Position numbers and translations under genes: made by a program. 64,000 nucleotides of DNA from Gigaspora rosea (lineage: Eukaryota > Glomeromycota > Glomeromycetes > Diversisporales > Gigasporaceae), in contig QKWP01000663.1 of NCBI GenBank assembly GCA_003550325.1, forward strand, positions 183,315 to 247,314. The letters are read 5' to 3'. The notes beneath the pieces were generated by a model. That model did no database searches. It was not told where the DNA came from and worked only from the letters and a program-made list of their open reading frames with translations. This document shows positions 32,420-43,585 of this stretch, in pieces. Positions within the stretch are counted from its first letter, which is position 1, and the number at the start of each line of letters is the position of its first letter.

Positions 32420-34070
32420 ATGGTCCATAATAAAAACTTTGAAATGTGGGACGAGTATGTTAAACGAATTGATAAAAAAGGAAAAGAACGATAAAAGTGT
32501 AGAGCACTTAATAAAAAATGGGCAAAAAATGCAACTCGATTGCAAGAACATTTAAAAACCTGCACTTTTAGAAATTTAATATCAAATGAGTTATCTAAAT
32601 CAATTAGTACTAATAAAAAACGAAAAACAAGCAGCCTTGAATAACCTTGCTCAACAAGACCAAACTGAATTGGAATCGTTACTTTGCCCATGATTTTTTT
32701 ACTTTGTGAATTCTATTCAACATAATTGAAAATGAAGATTTTTATATTTTTCTTAAAAAGGCTTGTCCTTCATTTAAGATTTTATCACACAATACTCTTT
32801 CTAGTTTACTTTTTTTAATAAGGAATATGCTAATTTACAAGAAGTCATTCACAATTTTCTTGATGAATCGCCTTACCATTGCTTAATTAGTGATGGTTGG
32901 TCAAATGTACTAATGAAAAATGTCATATAGCTAAAAATATTGCTAAAGAAATCAAAAATGTAATAGAAAAATTGGAATTAACAAATTTGTTAGTATAATT
33001 ATAGACAATGCAAATAATATGAAAGCTGCATGGTATATTTTAAGAGCAAAATATCCTGATTCAGTTTTTTTGGATGCTGGGCACATGGAATTAATCTATT
33101 AAAGATATTCTTAAAAATGAATAGGCTGTGCAAATCTTAAAAAAAAATCAAGAACTACAGTGCGGGAATCCTTAAAACAACATGTAGTTTTAATAGTGGC
33201 CAAATTTTAAAACTATGTTGTGTAACCTTAACAAAAATTAAGAGGATAATAAAGCATAATTTAACTTATAAAAAATTTTTAAAAAAATTTTTTTATAATT
33301 CTGGCCAGAATTATAATAACTTTGGCCAGAATTATGGTAATTCTGGTCAAAATTATAGTGGCCAAATTTTAATTTATTAATAAAAATAGTTAACTTTGAA
33401 ACTTTATAAAAGTATTAAAACTTAATAAATTAAAAAACATATTCTATAACTTTATTCTTAAAGTCTTTTTCGACATTTTTATAAAAAGAAAAATTGTTCT
33501 AGCTATACTAGATACTTTTTATAACATTTTAAAATAATCAATTTTTACATGTTGATTTAAGAATTTCTATACTGTAGCTTTATTTTTTGTAATCATTTAA
33601 TTCTGTTAGCTTTTTTTTATTGTTTACAAAAAGAAATATATAATCTTGAAATTGCACTTACTCTAACCATTAATACTAGGTGAACATCTTCTTATAAATG
33701 TCTTGATTATGTCTGTAAGCACAGTCTGCAATATATACTATATTAGCTGAGAATAGTATTGAAATAAATAACAATGTTAAAGAAACAAGTTTGGATTATA
33801 GCTTTTGAATAAATCTTAAAAAATTACATATTTTTTCGAACTATTTACTATTTTTATATGCCAATTAGAAAGTAATGAGCTATATCTTTTATTAGTATAT
33901 AAAACTTTGCAAAACTTAAAAAATACAGTTACAAATAATTTTCAAATTCCTGAAGAATTACATGAAGATACTTTGCAAATAGCTAGAAATAGATGTTAAT
34001 TTTTTATATAATCAAGTAATTATTGTTGCATACATTCTAAATTTAAGATATTAGAGTAAAGTCTTAATTC
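32420..34070 (+). pseudogene. hAT-family transposase pseudogene
   Basis: Three homologous pieces in order. (1) 32420-32690: a BED-like zinc-finger start, MVHNKNFEMWDEYVKRIDKK, a stop where the first finger cysteine region begins, then KCRALNKKWAKNATRLQEHL and KTC (Cys...His-x3/4-Cys). (2) About 32815-33180: SPYHCLISDGWSN, IIIDNANNMKAAWYILRAKY and PDSVFLDA, matching the catalytic-core and insertion-region phrases of fungal hAT transposases. (3) About 33820-34070: QLESNELYLLLVYKTLQNLK, then IPEELHEDTLQIARNR and VAYILNLRY. The C-terminal dimerisation block is not seen. Frame changes, stops and an inserted repeat at 33180-33365 show it is dead. Family recognition is from motif memory. Confidence 0.7.
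33180..33365. mobile_element. MITE with TAATAGTGGCCAAATTTTAA-like ends in the transposase
   Basis: AGTGGCCAAATTTTAAAAC at 33197 and ATTATAGTGGCCAAATTTTA at 33351 flank a stretch with tandem TTCTGGCCAGAATTATA units. It separates transposase pieces 2 and 3. Confidence 0.45.
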
Positions 34071-34232
34071 TATTATATAAAAAATATAGTTAATGCTAAA
34101 ATACTTAGAATTACAGACAAGTATTCTGAGTTGATCAAAATTTTTAAATTTGATTAATGGCTTATTTATATAGATAATTAATTAAATCTTAGTTGGCTAC
34201 TTGATAGTTATCTATATTTATATATAGTATAT

Positions 34233-34457
34233 ATCAATTTTTTAAAAGATATTTTTTCACATAAATCAATTTAAAACAAGATTAGGATAATTTTTACTTA
34301 AAATACAAACGTAGTTGTATTAATAAAATTTTGATATATTGTTCTTTAAAATTTGCACTTTTTTATAATTTATTATAAAATTTGCAATATTAAAATTAAT
34401 TTTTTGAAGATCTTTGATTTTGTTAATTTGGTTCCTTCTTGTAATACTAAGTCCATA
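34233..34457. mobile_element. Diverged copy of the 21563-21823 MITE
   Basis: Shares CATAAATCAATTTAAAACAA, TGTATTAATAAAATTTTG and a GAAGATCTTTGATTTTGT stretch with 21563-21823. The right end ACTAAGTCCATAT is a mutated form of that family's terminus. Confidence 0.6.
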
Positions 34458-34483
34458 TAAATTAGTAATGCATTAGTTCCAAA

Positions 34484-35117
34484 AAAAACTAGTCCTAGAC
34501 CAGTTTCAGACTGAGACTAATAAGGACTATGAACCATTAAAGTAACTGTTTCTGACTAGTTTTTATAAATAGCAAGTTCAAAATGTGTGACAAGTTATGC
34601 ATTTTGTTAAATCATATATCAAAATGTACAAAAGTTATTGATATTTAGATTAATATTTGTATTAAGGTTAAATATTAGCAAGATATATAGTAAAATCATT
34701 TAAAAAACTTTTTATTAAAGCACAAAAGATAGTTTCTTATACAGATTACTGATTTTTTGGCAAAACAAACTTTTGTTTTAATATTTTTTGGTTATATAAT
34801 GATATACCTGTTTTGAAATCTGATTGATAGTCTGAACTAACCTGTTACACATTTTGAACTTGCTTATAAATATAACTGTAATACTTATATTACCCAATCA
34901 AATTTTTGATATAGTATAACATAAATTATTTGATATTTGTTACACCTAATAGTAAATAATTATATTATTTTTGGCCAATAAGATCTTATGCAATAGGATA
35001 TATGTAATTATTAAGGACTGTTTTTGGAACTAAGAATAGGACCAGACTGGAACTATAAATCCTATAATAACAGTTTCACTAGGAACCAGCCAGACTGAAC
35101 TAATACATTTCTAATAT
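34484..35117. mobile_element. hAT-like non-autonomous element with AATGYATTAGTTC ends
   Basis: Left TTAGTAATGCATTAGTTCC; right, read inward, TTAGAAATGTATTAGTTCAG. Subterminal CCTAGACCAGTTTCAGACT and GGACCAGACTGGAACT words resemble those of 4805-7473. Interrupted by the MITE 34572-34863. No clear target duplication. Confidence 0.5.
34572..34863. mobile_element. MITE with perfect 9-bp target duplication (MULE-like)
   Basis: Ends GCAAGTTCAAAATGTGTGAC and GTTACACATTTTGAACTTGC; TTATAAATA repeated on both sides (34563-34571, 34864-34872). A 9-bp duplication is characteristic of Mutator-like elements (known; assignment inferred). No coding capacity. Confidence 0.7.
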
Positions 35118-35156
35118 ATGCATATATATACTGTATATATATAGTATTTTTTACTA

Positions 35157-35561
35157 TAGTGCAAGTAACCTATACTCAATAGTTACTCAAAGTATTTTTG
35201 TAGTATTTTACTTGTTAAAATAGCTATAACTTCTTATCTAAAAAGAGGTTTTAAAAAATCTGATTAGCAACTTTGTAGAGCTATATTAGCTCTACATGTA
35301 TGGCAAATATCTTTTTAAAACCTTATCACTATAAGGAGTTAATGCATTTTGAAAATTAAAATTTTATATCTGAGATGTAAATTTATAAATTTATATATAA
35401 AATTTTAATTTTCAAAATACATCAACTCCTTACAGTGATAAGATTTTGAAAGATATTTGGCATACATATAGAGCTAATAAAGCTTTACAAAGATAAAAAG
35501 TTATAGCCATTTAAGTAAGTAAATACTACTAAAATATTCTGTATATAGGTTACTTGCACTA
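35157..35561. mobile_element. 405-bp nearly full-length palindrome, TA target
   Basis: TAGTGCAAGTAACCTATAC at left and GTATATAGGTTACTTGCACTA at right; the arms stay complementary for almost their entire length (GGCAAATATCTTT/AAAGATATTTGGC; AAAATTAAAATTTTATAT/ATATAAAATTTTAATTTT). TA on both sides. RNA from it would fold as one long hairpin. Confidence 0.75.
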
Positions 35562-35721
35562 TAATAATTTGAATTACTAAATGCAGAACCCCGAATAATC
35601 TATATAAGCTTATTTTTGGGCATTATAGTAAATTTATTTTTGGTTAGTACTTTTATATTAGTTTTTTGTTTTTTTTTTTTTTTTAGATGAGGCCTTGCTT
35701 ATATCTTTATCGGTAATTATA

Positions 35722-36058
35722 AAATGCACCTATGGTGTTGAACACTATAGGTAAATTAGATTTGCAAATTCATATAACAAAAACAAAAAAATAAACATTT
35801 ATAAAACAAAAAATAAATTTTTATTACCTTAGGGTTAGGGTGAAACCTAGGATGTAGCAGGGGGCATTGTTTATACCAAAATTTAGCAAGAAAATTTTTT
35901 TATTAGAGCCCCAAAGGCGGTTTCATAAGCAAAATTTTAAGTTATGAATATTTTTTTAAAAAATAAACAAAAAACTTTATGTTACACCTAATCTTAAATT
36001 TTGATTGGCTATTCTAATAGTTTTGTGTAACATGGTGTTCAACACCATAGGTGCATTT
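35722..36058. mobile_element. MITE with telomere-like core and AAATGCACCTATGGTGTT ends
   Basis: Ends AAATGCACCTATGGTGTTGA and TCAACACCATAGGTGCATTT, flanked by TA. The interior has TTAGGGTTAGGGTG and TTATTAGAGCCCCAAAGGCG. An opposite-orientation relative is at 53295-53641. Confidence 0.75.
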
Positions 36059-36495
36059 TAGTAAACCCCGTATCTTTATTGGGTAATTTATATAAGTAAT
36101 TACATATAATATGAAAACTTAAATTGTACAAGGACAAATACATATAAATAACATGCAAGAATAGAAGCTCAGACTAGTTTATCTGCGACCTAAACCTACT
36201 AGAGTGGTCAAGACTCACCTAGATTTGGATGGTTAAAATATTGTTTGTAGGTGTACTGTATTTGATCCACATTATGGACCAAATGCTGATTTTTCAAAGG
36301 GCTTGGCCTATCGGTAGGCAATTGCTCGAGTCAGAGTGTAATTGGTCGGAAAGGCTGCAAAGGCAGCTGAATATATAAGTTCTATGCTGGTGTGACTTTT
36401 TGTGGAATAGAGTACTTTTATATTAGTATATAAGCTATATTTTAAATATTATATAAAACTTTAAAGTTTTTTACCTTTTAAAATACAACATTTTC

Positions 36496-37663
36496 AGAAC
36501 AAGGGGGCATGCACTGAGTTGAAATGGAAAAATATCAGAGTCGATGACGGAATGAGAAGCTTTCTTATACAACTTATGGAAGTCAGTATAGATATAGAGT
36601 AGTCGCAGTTGAAGAGCATCACGAAATGGGTAAATGCAAAAGGATGGAAAAATACAGTAGTTTGAAAAGAGGTATGAAGGGATATCGAAAAAGTTAAGGA
36701 ACAGAAATGTAGAAGTAGTATAGAAAATAGAGATTGGATTTTTAAGCTTAAATGTGTAAATAATTTGCTACCAACATTGCATGTATTAAATACTTGTATT
36801 ATTTGTTGGAGGGAAATGAAAACTATGGACCACCTAGCTAAATGCTCAGTATTATAGCCGCTTTGGAATACTCTTGAAAAAGAGATAAGTGAACTTATCA
36901 AAAAACTGGTGGAGTTGAATGGGAAACAACTAAACACGACAACCGTAAGGACACTGTGTTCAGAGTACAACTAAAGGAAAGAGCTACCATAAGGAAAGAA
37001 TTAATGCAAGGTCTAGTGACCTAGTCAGTCGTAGAGGCGATAAATGGTGCGACCGGATATACAGGCAAAACGACGAAATACATTCAGGCTATAGTTAAAT
37101 GGTTCAAGAAGAAGTTCTACAAGCATATTTGGAGCTTTCGTTGCGAACTGTTAATGGACTGGGAAAAGGCCAGAGGTATATTGAAAGAGGACAAAAGACA
37201 TAAAAGAAAAAACAAAGAGACAGAAGAAAAAGTCGCAGCAGGAAAGAAGAATAAGAGACCTCGCAGAAGAATGGAAACAAAAAGTAGTCAAGAACAGAAA
37301 CTCGAGAAAAAGAAAGAAAAAGAAGAGATCGAGAAAATGAAGGATAATATAGTCAAACATTGGATAGTATGGGAAAGAAACCAGCATGGTCTTCTTTGCT
37401 CAAAGTTAGACAAGTAAATTATTAAGCATTCTTGACAAGGCATACAATGGCCGGTTAATGATCATTGGGAGCTAATCTTACAGATTACAAAATTCTTAGC
37501 AAGTTAAGAATCCGAAGTAAAAAGAAAGTTGTTTTGGCAGATCGCATTGGGCATTAGCTTGGTGAGTTGTTATTAGATAAAACATAAGACAAGTAGAATA
37601 TACACTAGTATAATTTACTTTGTAGTTCAAATAATTAATAAAGACAAGACTGTGTAAAAAAAA
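36496..37663 (+). pseudogene. 5'-truncated LINE (non-LTR retrotransposon) 3' end
   Basis: A 15-bp target duplication AAATACAACATTTTC occurs at 36481-36495 and 37664-37678, with an A-run of about 11 at the 3' end (37656-37666): the signature of target-primed insertion. On the plus strand, 36745-36860 reads KLKCVNNLLPTLHVLNTCII, then CWREMKTMDHLAKC, the C-x2-C..H-x4-C finger that follows the reverse transcriptase in many LINEs. Downstream (37154-37417) is a lysine/glutamate-rich tail (MDWEKARGILKEDKRHKRKN...). Stops interrupt the frame and the reverse-transcriptase core is missing, so it was dead on arrival. The long open frame on the opposite strand is incidental. Confidence 0.75.
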
Positions 37664-37747
37664 AAATACAACATTTTCTAAAAAAAACAAAATTTATGTT
37701 TTCAGAAAAAAACATATTTATATTTTTTAAAGGTTTATGTAATTTAG

Positions 37748-38060
37748 CGCATATGTATTGTAACACATCCATCTAATAAACCAATCAGATCGTAGGATCA
37801 GGTGTAATGTGAAATTGAGAAAAAATAGCGATCTTTTAAAAAATTGCCTATGACTCATAATTTTGCTTATGAAACTACTCTTCATGCTTTAACAAAAAAA
37901 TTCCTTGCAAAATTTTACTATAAAACCCCTTTTCTTGCCTACACACTATTCCAACCTCACCCTAACTCTAACTAACAAACAAAACAGGTTATTTTGGTTG
38001 TTTTGATTTCACATTACACCAAATCATATGAGGTGTGCTACAGCGCACATGTGCAAAAAT
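37748..38060. mobile_element. MITE with telomere-like core, GCGCATATGT/ACATGTGC ends
   Basis: CCAATCAGATCGTAGGATCA followed by GGTGTAATGTGAAA, then CTTGCAAAATTTTACTATAA, ACCCC, CACCCTAACTCTAACTAAC and CATTACACCAAATCATATGA. Matches the layout of 9240-9566. Confidence 0.65.
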
Positions 38061-38217
38061 ATTAAATTCTTTTTTAAAAAAAAACAAAAAAAAAGATTAA
38101 AAAAATACAATTAAATTCTCTAAAAAAACAAACACAATTATATTCTTTTAAAAAAAGCTTATATTATCTAAAAATAAACTAAATTACATCTTCTAAAAAA
38201 AAATATATATATATATA

Positions 38218-38669
38218 TAGTCGACCCTCTCAGAACTAGTATGCATAGTTGACGGATTTAGTATTAGTTTTGAGAGGTAATCAGATTTGACAATATTATG
38301 TAAAATACGAACATGCATTGACCAATCAAATTGCAAGTTTAACAATTTCCAAAGTAGAAACCAAAATTACTTGTGACCTTGAAGACCTGCGAACCATTTA
38401 ATCATGTTATATCGTGGACAAAAAAATTGAAATTAATATTCTGATTATATGATCATTATAAATGAACCTATCTGTATCAATTTTATGCAATTTGATTGGA
38501 TACATGTTAGATGACTCTATTCAAAAATTGGAAATTTATATAAAGGCTATTGGATATCAGAAATGGCAGGTTATCGGTCATTACTTATGGAATGGGTATA
38601 GTGTATTGATTTTAACTAATTTTGGCAGGTTATCAGTTTTGATAGGATCAGTTCTGAGAGGGCCAACTG
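38218..38669. mobile_element. Mariner-type MITE with TAGTCGACCCTC ends, copy 1
   Basis: TAGTCGACCCTCTCAGAACT at left, GTTCTGAGAGGGCCAACTG at right, TA outside. The opposite-orientation copy is at 51768-52256; both contain GATATCAGA/TATCTGGTAGT-like and CAGGTTATCRGT words. Confidence 0.7.
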
Positions 38670-39639
38670 TATATACAGTACTATTGAACCTCCCAAATCC
38701 AATCCTGCTAAAATCAATAATTTGCCAAATCTAATAAAAAATTGATCTACTAAATCAGTTTCTAATATATAAATCTAATAGTTTATAATGTTTTCAAATC
38801 TGATAGCCTTTTAATACTAATACAAATCTGTTTATTATGCATATCAGTTCTGAGAGGTTCAATAGTAATTGCTTACTATACATTTTTATTAGCACATTTT
38901 AAATATAAGATTAATAAAATTACCTATTAGCATTCTTTTAAATATACTTTTTTTTGCCCATTAACTGTTTTCAAATATAACCTTTTTATCCAATACCTAC
39001 TTTTTAAATATAATCTTTTTTTTAAAAAAGGGCCTATATTAGCAATCTTTCAAATATGATATCATATAGATTGTTTGGGGTCCTCTAAATGCAGTGCCAA
39101 TAATAAAGATTAAGTATTGAATAAAATATTTGAAATCAGAAGATTTTGCCAAAAAATATTTGTAGAATGATCTTATCTCAAAGTTACTTAAATAGTAGAA
39201 TCTATTAGATATACATACAGATTCAGATTTAAATTTATTTCCTTTGGATTCAATCTAAATTTGAATATTATTATTATTATTTTTTAATAATTTAAATTCA
39301 AATTCAAAAACCAAATCTGGTTCCAAACTCTAGGTATACAATACCAATTTAAGTCAGATTGCATATAAAGTTCTATCAATTTTAGCTACTTTAGCTACAA
39401 ATAAAAAAAATTGGTCCTCTTATAGATTTATTTATTCAAAATTGTATACTGTTTATATATATTGGAATACAAGAATTCATCATCAATTAAAAAGGTCTAT
39501 TTTAGTAAAAGATTTGCAAAATGGTAATATAGTTGAAGAACAAAGCAAAATTATTATAGTAATGAAAAAAAAAAAACTTGAAACCAATGTTATTGACTTT
39601 TCAAATAGGTTTCTTAGCACCCTGAATTTCTGTGCCAGG
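38670..39639. other. AT-rich gene-free interval
   Basis: Repeated AATATAAYCTTTTT-type phrases at 38900-39060 but no regular unit. No supportable gene. Confidence 0.35.
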
Positions 39640-39774
39640 TTATATCGGTTATTATGGCACAGATCTCTGATTCACAATCAGATTTCAAGAGTCAGATGTA
39701 ATGTAACATGAACAGGAAATTTTAAACTAAACGTTTGTTTTTGTCTAAAAATCGCTTAGTTCTAAAATAACACA
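39640..39774. repeat. Partial MITE end with TCAGATTTCAAGAGTCAGAT
   Basis: TGTGCCAGGTTATA..CACAATCAGATTTCAAGA and the following TCAGATGTAATGTAACATGA correspond to 14780-14860. A fragment next to the kinase remnant. Confidence 0.4.
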
Positions 39775-40025
39775 TTGTCATTGAATATAACATGCCAACT
39801 TTGCCTTTTGAAGATAATTGATAATAATTGCCATTTAAATATTGTCTTAAGGTTCCATTTTTAAATTAATTCATTACCATCAAATAGGTTTTGTTTCAGG
39901 GTCTTGAGATACTCCATAGCATTGAGCAACATAACTAAAATACTTTTTGTGATTAAATCATTTATAATGGGTGATTTCTTGTAAAATATCAATTGTTAAA
40001 TGTTAGAATTATCTAAGCTTTTTAA
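39775..40025 (-). pseudogene. Protein kinase fragment (subdomains II-V)
   Basis: On the minus strand: KSLDNSNI (the catalytic-lysine region), LQEITHYK (helix C), then YVAQCYGVSQDPETKP, a phrase highly characteristic of the expanded TKL-like kinases of glomeromycotan fungi, then a frame change and FKNGTLRQYLNGNYYQLSSK (hinge and helix D). A stop lies in helix C. The catalytic loop and C lobe are absent. It is a fragment rather than a gene. 40026-40523 upstream shows no further recognisable kinase parts. Confidence 0.7.
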
Positions 40026-41040
40026 AACAACATCCTTGTGTGAGACATTTAATATTAGTTATTCGTTCGTAGGGTATCTATTTTAATTTGCCGTCATTTA
40101 AAATAAATTCATTGATAACTGGATTTTCACTAACACTGTAACCATTTCCAATTTTTTAGTGCTGAATTTGATTTATGTTTTCAGTTCATATAATTTCCAA
40201 AAATCATTTTTATCGACATCCGCTTTCCCAACGTTTCCTTATGATCTGTTATTGGCTAAATATAGGTCAACCTTTTATGACTTTAAATTTATGACCATTT
40301 TGGTTGTAAAGTCAGATATGACCGAAAATAGTCAGCAGATTTCGTGAGTTCTAAAGACGAAATTAAATGCATGAATTATTCATGTTATACAGCGCAGACG
40401 GGAGTACGAATGGCACCTCCTTTAATGATACAATAATCTACAAACTGACAAATCAGATTCTTAATTGAATTCATTGAGAAAGATACTATTACGCTTTGGT
40501 GTTTAGATTATGCATCGCCCCTTCAGTGTTTCGGCCTAAACCTCCCCTAAAGTCTGAAACATTTCAGTCCTGGAGTTTTGGTATCGTCCAAAATCCGAAA
40601 CTTCTGAAATTTTGCTGAAACTTCTGAAATGGGCGAAATCTCCTTTCTTAAATAGAAAAAGAATACCCCATAAACTTGAACCTTTCGTGAATAAAAAATA
40701 CGTACCCACAAAATTACGAACCTTTCGTGAATAAAAAAAAACAGAATCCATAAAACAATGAATAAAAAAACAGTACAAATGTAATTTTATGCTCATTTAT
40801 GCTCGCTATTTCACGTGATGAGAATTCTCATGATTTTATTGGCTATTGGTGCTGAAGCCCTGCTAATCTGGCCCTCTGTTGTTATAGATCACGAGACTAC
40901 TGCGCCAAATGTGACGCATGTGCCAGACATGTTTTAGTTATAGCATAAGAGACTGATATGATGGAAGTAGCATGAATAATAGATTGAGCATAAATGGCAC
41001 AAGTGCCATATGCTTTATTAATTGATATTTCTGATATATA

Positions 41041-41280
41041 TGGGGTCTTTGCCTTGAAAATGACCTTACGGGACTATGTAGATTTTATGAATAAAAATTA
41101 AAATTTCTGGCTATCCAGTAATCCAATTCAAATAAACTTTTTTTTATTTTGTAGAGCTTAGTGAGTTCTATGAAATAAAAAAAAGTTATTTGAATTGGAT
41201 TATTGGATGACTAGAAATTTTAATTTTTATTTATATGATCTACATAGTCCCGTAAGGTCATTTTCAAGGCAAAGACCCCA
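41041..41280. mobile_element. 240-bp MITE with TGGGGTCTTTGCCTTGAAAA ends
   Basis: TGGGGTCTTTGCCTTGAAAA at left, TTTTCAAGGCAAAGACCCCA at right. Inward complementarity continues (GACCTTACGGGACTATGTAG) for most of the length, giving one long hairpin. Same family as 28886-28976. Confidence 0.8.
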
Positions 41281-41431
41281 TATGCTCTACTTTGTATACA
41301 TGTTCGCCGTGATATCTTATTAATTATTAATAAAGGACACAAAATCGATTATATAAACTAGATTACACACTCTTTTGAATTGCCAAATCAATATAAACAT
41401 AAACTCTCTCGCTTGTCTATATACTAACAAA

Positions 41432-41631
41432 ACCCCGGATAATTCTAAAAAAGCTAAGAGTCTTAAACCGGACATTTTTTTTGGTCCAAAAACTTTTCTA
41501 AATTTTGGTCAAAATAAAAATTAGATTTTAATTTTGACCAGAATTTATAAGAGTTTGGGCCAAAAAAATGTCCAATAGGCCAAAAACGTGTCCAGTTTAA
41601 CACTCTTATCTTTTTTAGAATTATCCGGGGT
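41432..41631. mobile_element. 200-bp MITE with ACCCCGGATAATTCTAAAAA ends
   Basis: ACCCCGGATAATTCTAAAAA at left, TTTTTAGAATTATCCGGGGT at right, with further inward pairing (TTGGTCC.../TTTGGGCC, GACATTTTTTT/AAAAAAATGTC). No coding capacity. Confidence 0.75.
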
Positions 41632-42402
41632 CCTATAATAACAACTACAACATACCATTGCACAGTTTGTGCCCCTGCGTTCACGTGATTCCCTGCTATT
41701 AGTTGCTCCGTTAGCCTCGATGTCTGAGAGGTATTCGAAGGCTAACACCATTTCGGAAGTTTGGTTTAGCTCGAAAAACTGGTAAGGCTACACCTTTTTA
41801 TTTTTTTTTTCGTTTTATAACCGAGACCAGGCTCTTTATTCTTTATTAGTTAATATTATTAATACATGCAGGGAAGATAATATATAGTTTTTAACTAAGG
41901 GAATGAAAAAAACTCGGGCTTCACTATTGCCTCCCGCTACTTTAGATCTTTACCCGTGGCCTAAAGTTAGCTATTAGGTTATTTCACAACAACCGACAGA
42001 CTTCGAAATAAAAATTTTAACATAAAACCCTAACCAACAATGGCCCAGGTCCCATTATGTTAAACGAAAAAAAAAAGTAGTCTAAGTGACCCGACTACTA
42101 AACCTAAAATACTCGGGAACTTTCTAAAGTGTTTCTCCTAAGACCTCAACCGACAGTCCACGTGATTTGTTTCCAAGCCACTCGTGACGATCAAATCCAA
42201 CTTCATGGGTGCCTTCCCGATTTGGACGGAGTAAACACTGCCGATCTTTTGGAGGGGGTACGGCAAAATGCCCACTTTTCTGAAAATTCTTCGAAAAAAA
42301 AAAATCGATGGCACCAGTTCTTCACTTGTAATAGAAAAAGGAGTGTTGTCCTTCCCGTGTAAGTCCAATATCCGACAGGGAACCAACCGGAGTCTTCTTA
42401 GT

Positions 42403-42546
42403 TTGGTGAGTGATAAACTCTGAGCTTGTCGGCAGGTAGTCTATGAACTTTACCTCTAAACGACAAGTGCCGGTGGTGCGGTGAGTGATAAACTCTGGGG
42501 CTACTAGCAAGATACTCAATTAACTGTATCCCTAAATAATAGCTGC
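42403..42546. repeat. Two-unit 72-bp tandem repeat
   Basis: GGTGAGTGATAAACTCTG begins both units (42404 and 42476); the remainder is diverged. On the minus strand it yields repeated YHSP/EFITH-containing peptides, whose frames differ. No function assigned. Confidence 0.5.
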
Positions 42547-42835
42547 CAACTGCATGTGTCTTCCAGTTTTCCTTCTGTTTTCTTCGTAACTTCACTTCGG
42601 AATTTTAGCGATTTTGTTGGTACAAGTGATCGGCGGATAGAGTTGCGGAAGATCTTTTGGCTACACCTTTTTATACCACAACTCCGAATTATAAGTTCTT
42701 ACTTATTTCCGAAATCCGTTAACGCATACTCTCGTCTATCATTTATATGAAGTTTAGTGTTTATTGGTTTCGGAAATTTCGGAAGTTTGCCAATTTATGA
42801 GGTTTCGGAAGTTTCGGAAGTTTCGCACAGTTTGT

Positions 42836-43327
42836 AAATAAATATTTGATTATTTTTTTATTTTTTTTTTTTTTTTTTACATTTTATAATTTTTATTAGT
42901 TTCTTTTGTTGTTTTATAATTTTTTTTTTTGCAACTCACTAATTTTTATATAATTTTTTTTAGTAATTGTCATTGTTTTTGAAACCATCCGTTGGAGTTA
43001 TTGCCTTGGAGGTTGCTCTTTTGGAATCATTATCGTTTTTGGTGTATGTTTTTTCATCATTTTTGGAGGTAACGCGGCTTTGTTTTTTTTATTACTATTA
43101 TATTTTTCTTTTATTTTTATTTACTTTCTGTATATTGTTGCATTATCTCTCTTAAGTTATTGCCATTGGAGTTGGCATAATTGGAGTTGTCACTATTGGA
43201 GTTATTTCTAGAGTAGTCATTTCGATTTTTATTTTTTTTTTTGAACCTTTCATTTTGGTACCATTGCTTTACTTTGTTTTTTTTTCGATATTATTAGTTG
43301 CTGGGTTATTTTTAAGTTAGTATTTTA
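42836..43327. repeat. T-rich tract with GGAGTT-type short repeats
   Basis: Long T-runs, and repeats of the type ATTGGAGTTGGCATAATTGG. Low complexity, no gene. Confidence 0.45.
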
Positions 43328-43585
43328 GTGATTAGAAGTATTTTTCTTATTTGGCATGTAAATTATTAAATTAAAGTATTTGTATTGTGATTAGAAGTAT
43401 TTTTCTTATTTGGCATGTAAATTATTAAATTAAAGTATTTGTATTATAAAATTTAATTAATAAAATAATAAAACTTAATAAATATAAATTATAGTTAATA
43501 AAATTATAAAATTTAGTTAATAAAATTATAAAATTTAGTTAATAAAAATATAAAATTTTAGTTAATAAAATAATATATATAAATG
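43328..43585. repeat. 59-bp perfect tandem duplication followed by a 21-bp repeat
   Basis: GTGATTAGAAGTATTTTTCT starts both units of the 59-bp duplication (43328-43386, 43387-43445). From 43446 follow four to five variants of TTAATAAAATTATAAAATT. No gene. Confidence 0.75.

Larger units (their letters stand above)
40524..42835. other. Region bounded by GAAACTTCYGAAA arrays, possible transposon with MITE insertions
   Basis: At the left (40524-40640), CAGTGTTTCGGCC then CCGAAACTTCTGAAATTTTG and related words. At the right (42757-42835) the complementary TTTCGGAAGTTTCGGAAG words. Paired short-word arrays at the two ends resemble the subterminal regions of the hAT-like elements, but no target duplication was found. 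Inside are MITEs 41041-41280 and 41432-41631 and a higher-GC stretch 41640-42760 with short open frames on the minus strand and no recognised product. Confidence 0.35.

Noticed and set aside
35880..36000. CCCTAA/TTAGGG motifs as a real internal telomere
   Set aside because: Only one or two units, always in the same place within one MITE group; better explained as part of the element.
36494..36970. Long open frame on the minus strand (158 codons)
   Set aside because: Lies antisense to the LINE fragment, whose plus strand carries the zinc-finger motif and ends in poly(A); the antisense frame has no family motif.
38462..38734. 90-codon plus-strand ORF
   Set aside because: Lies mostly inside the mariner-type MITE 38218-38669; no homology or conservation with the copy at 51768.
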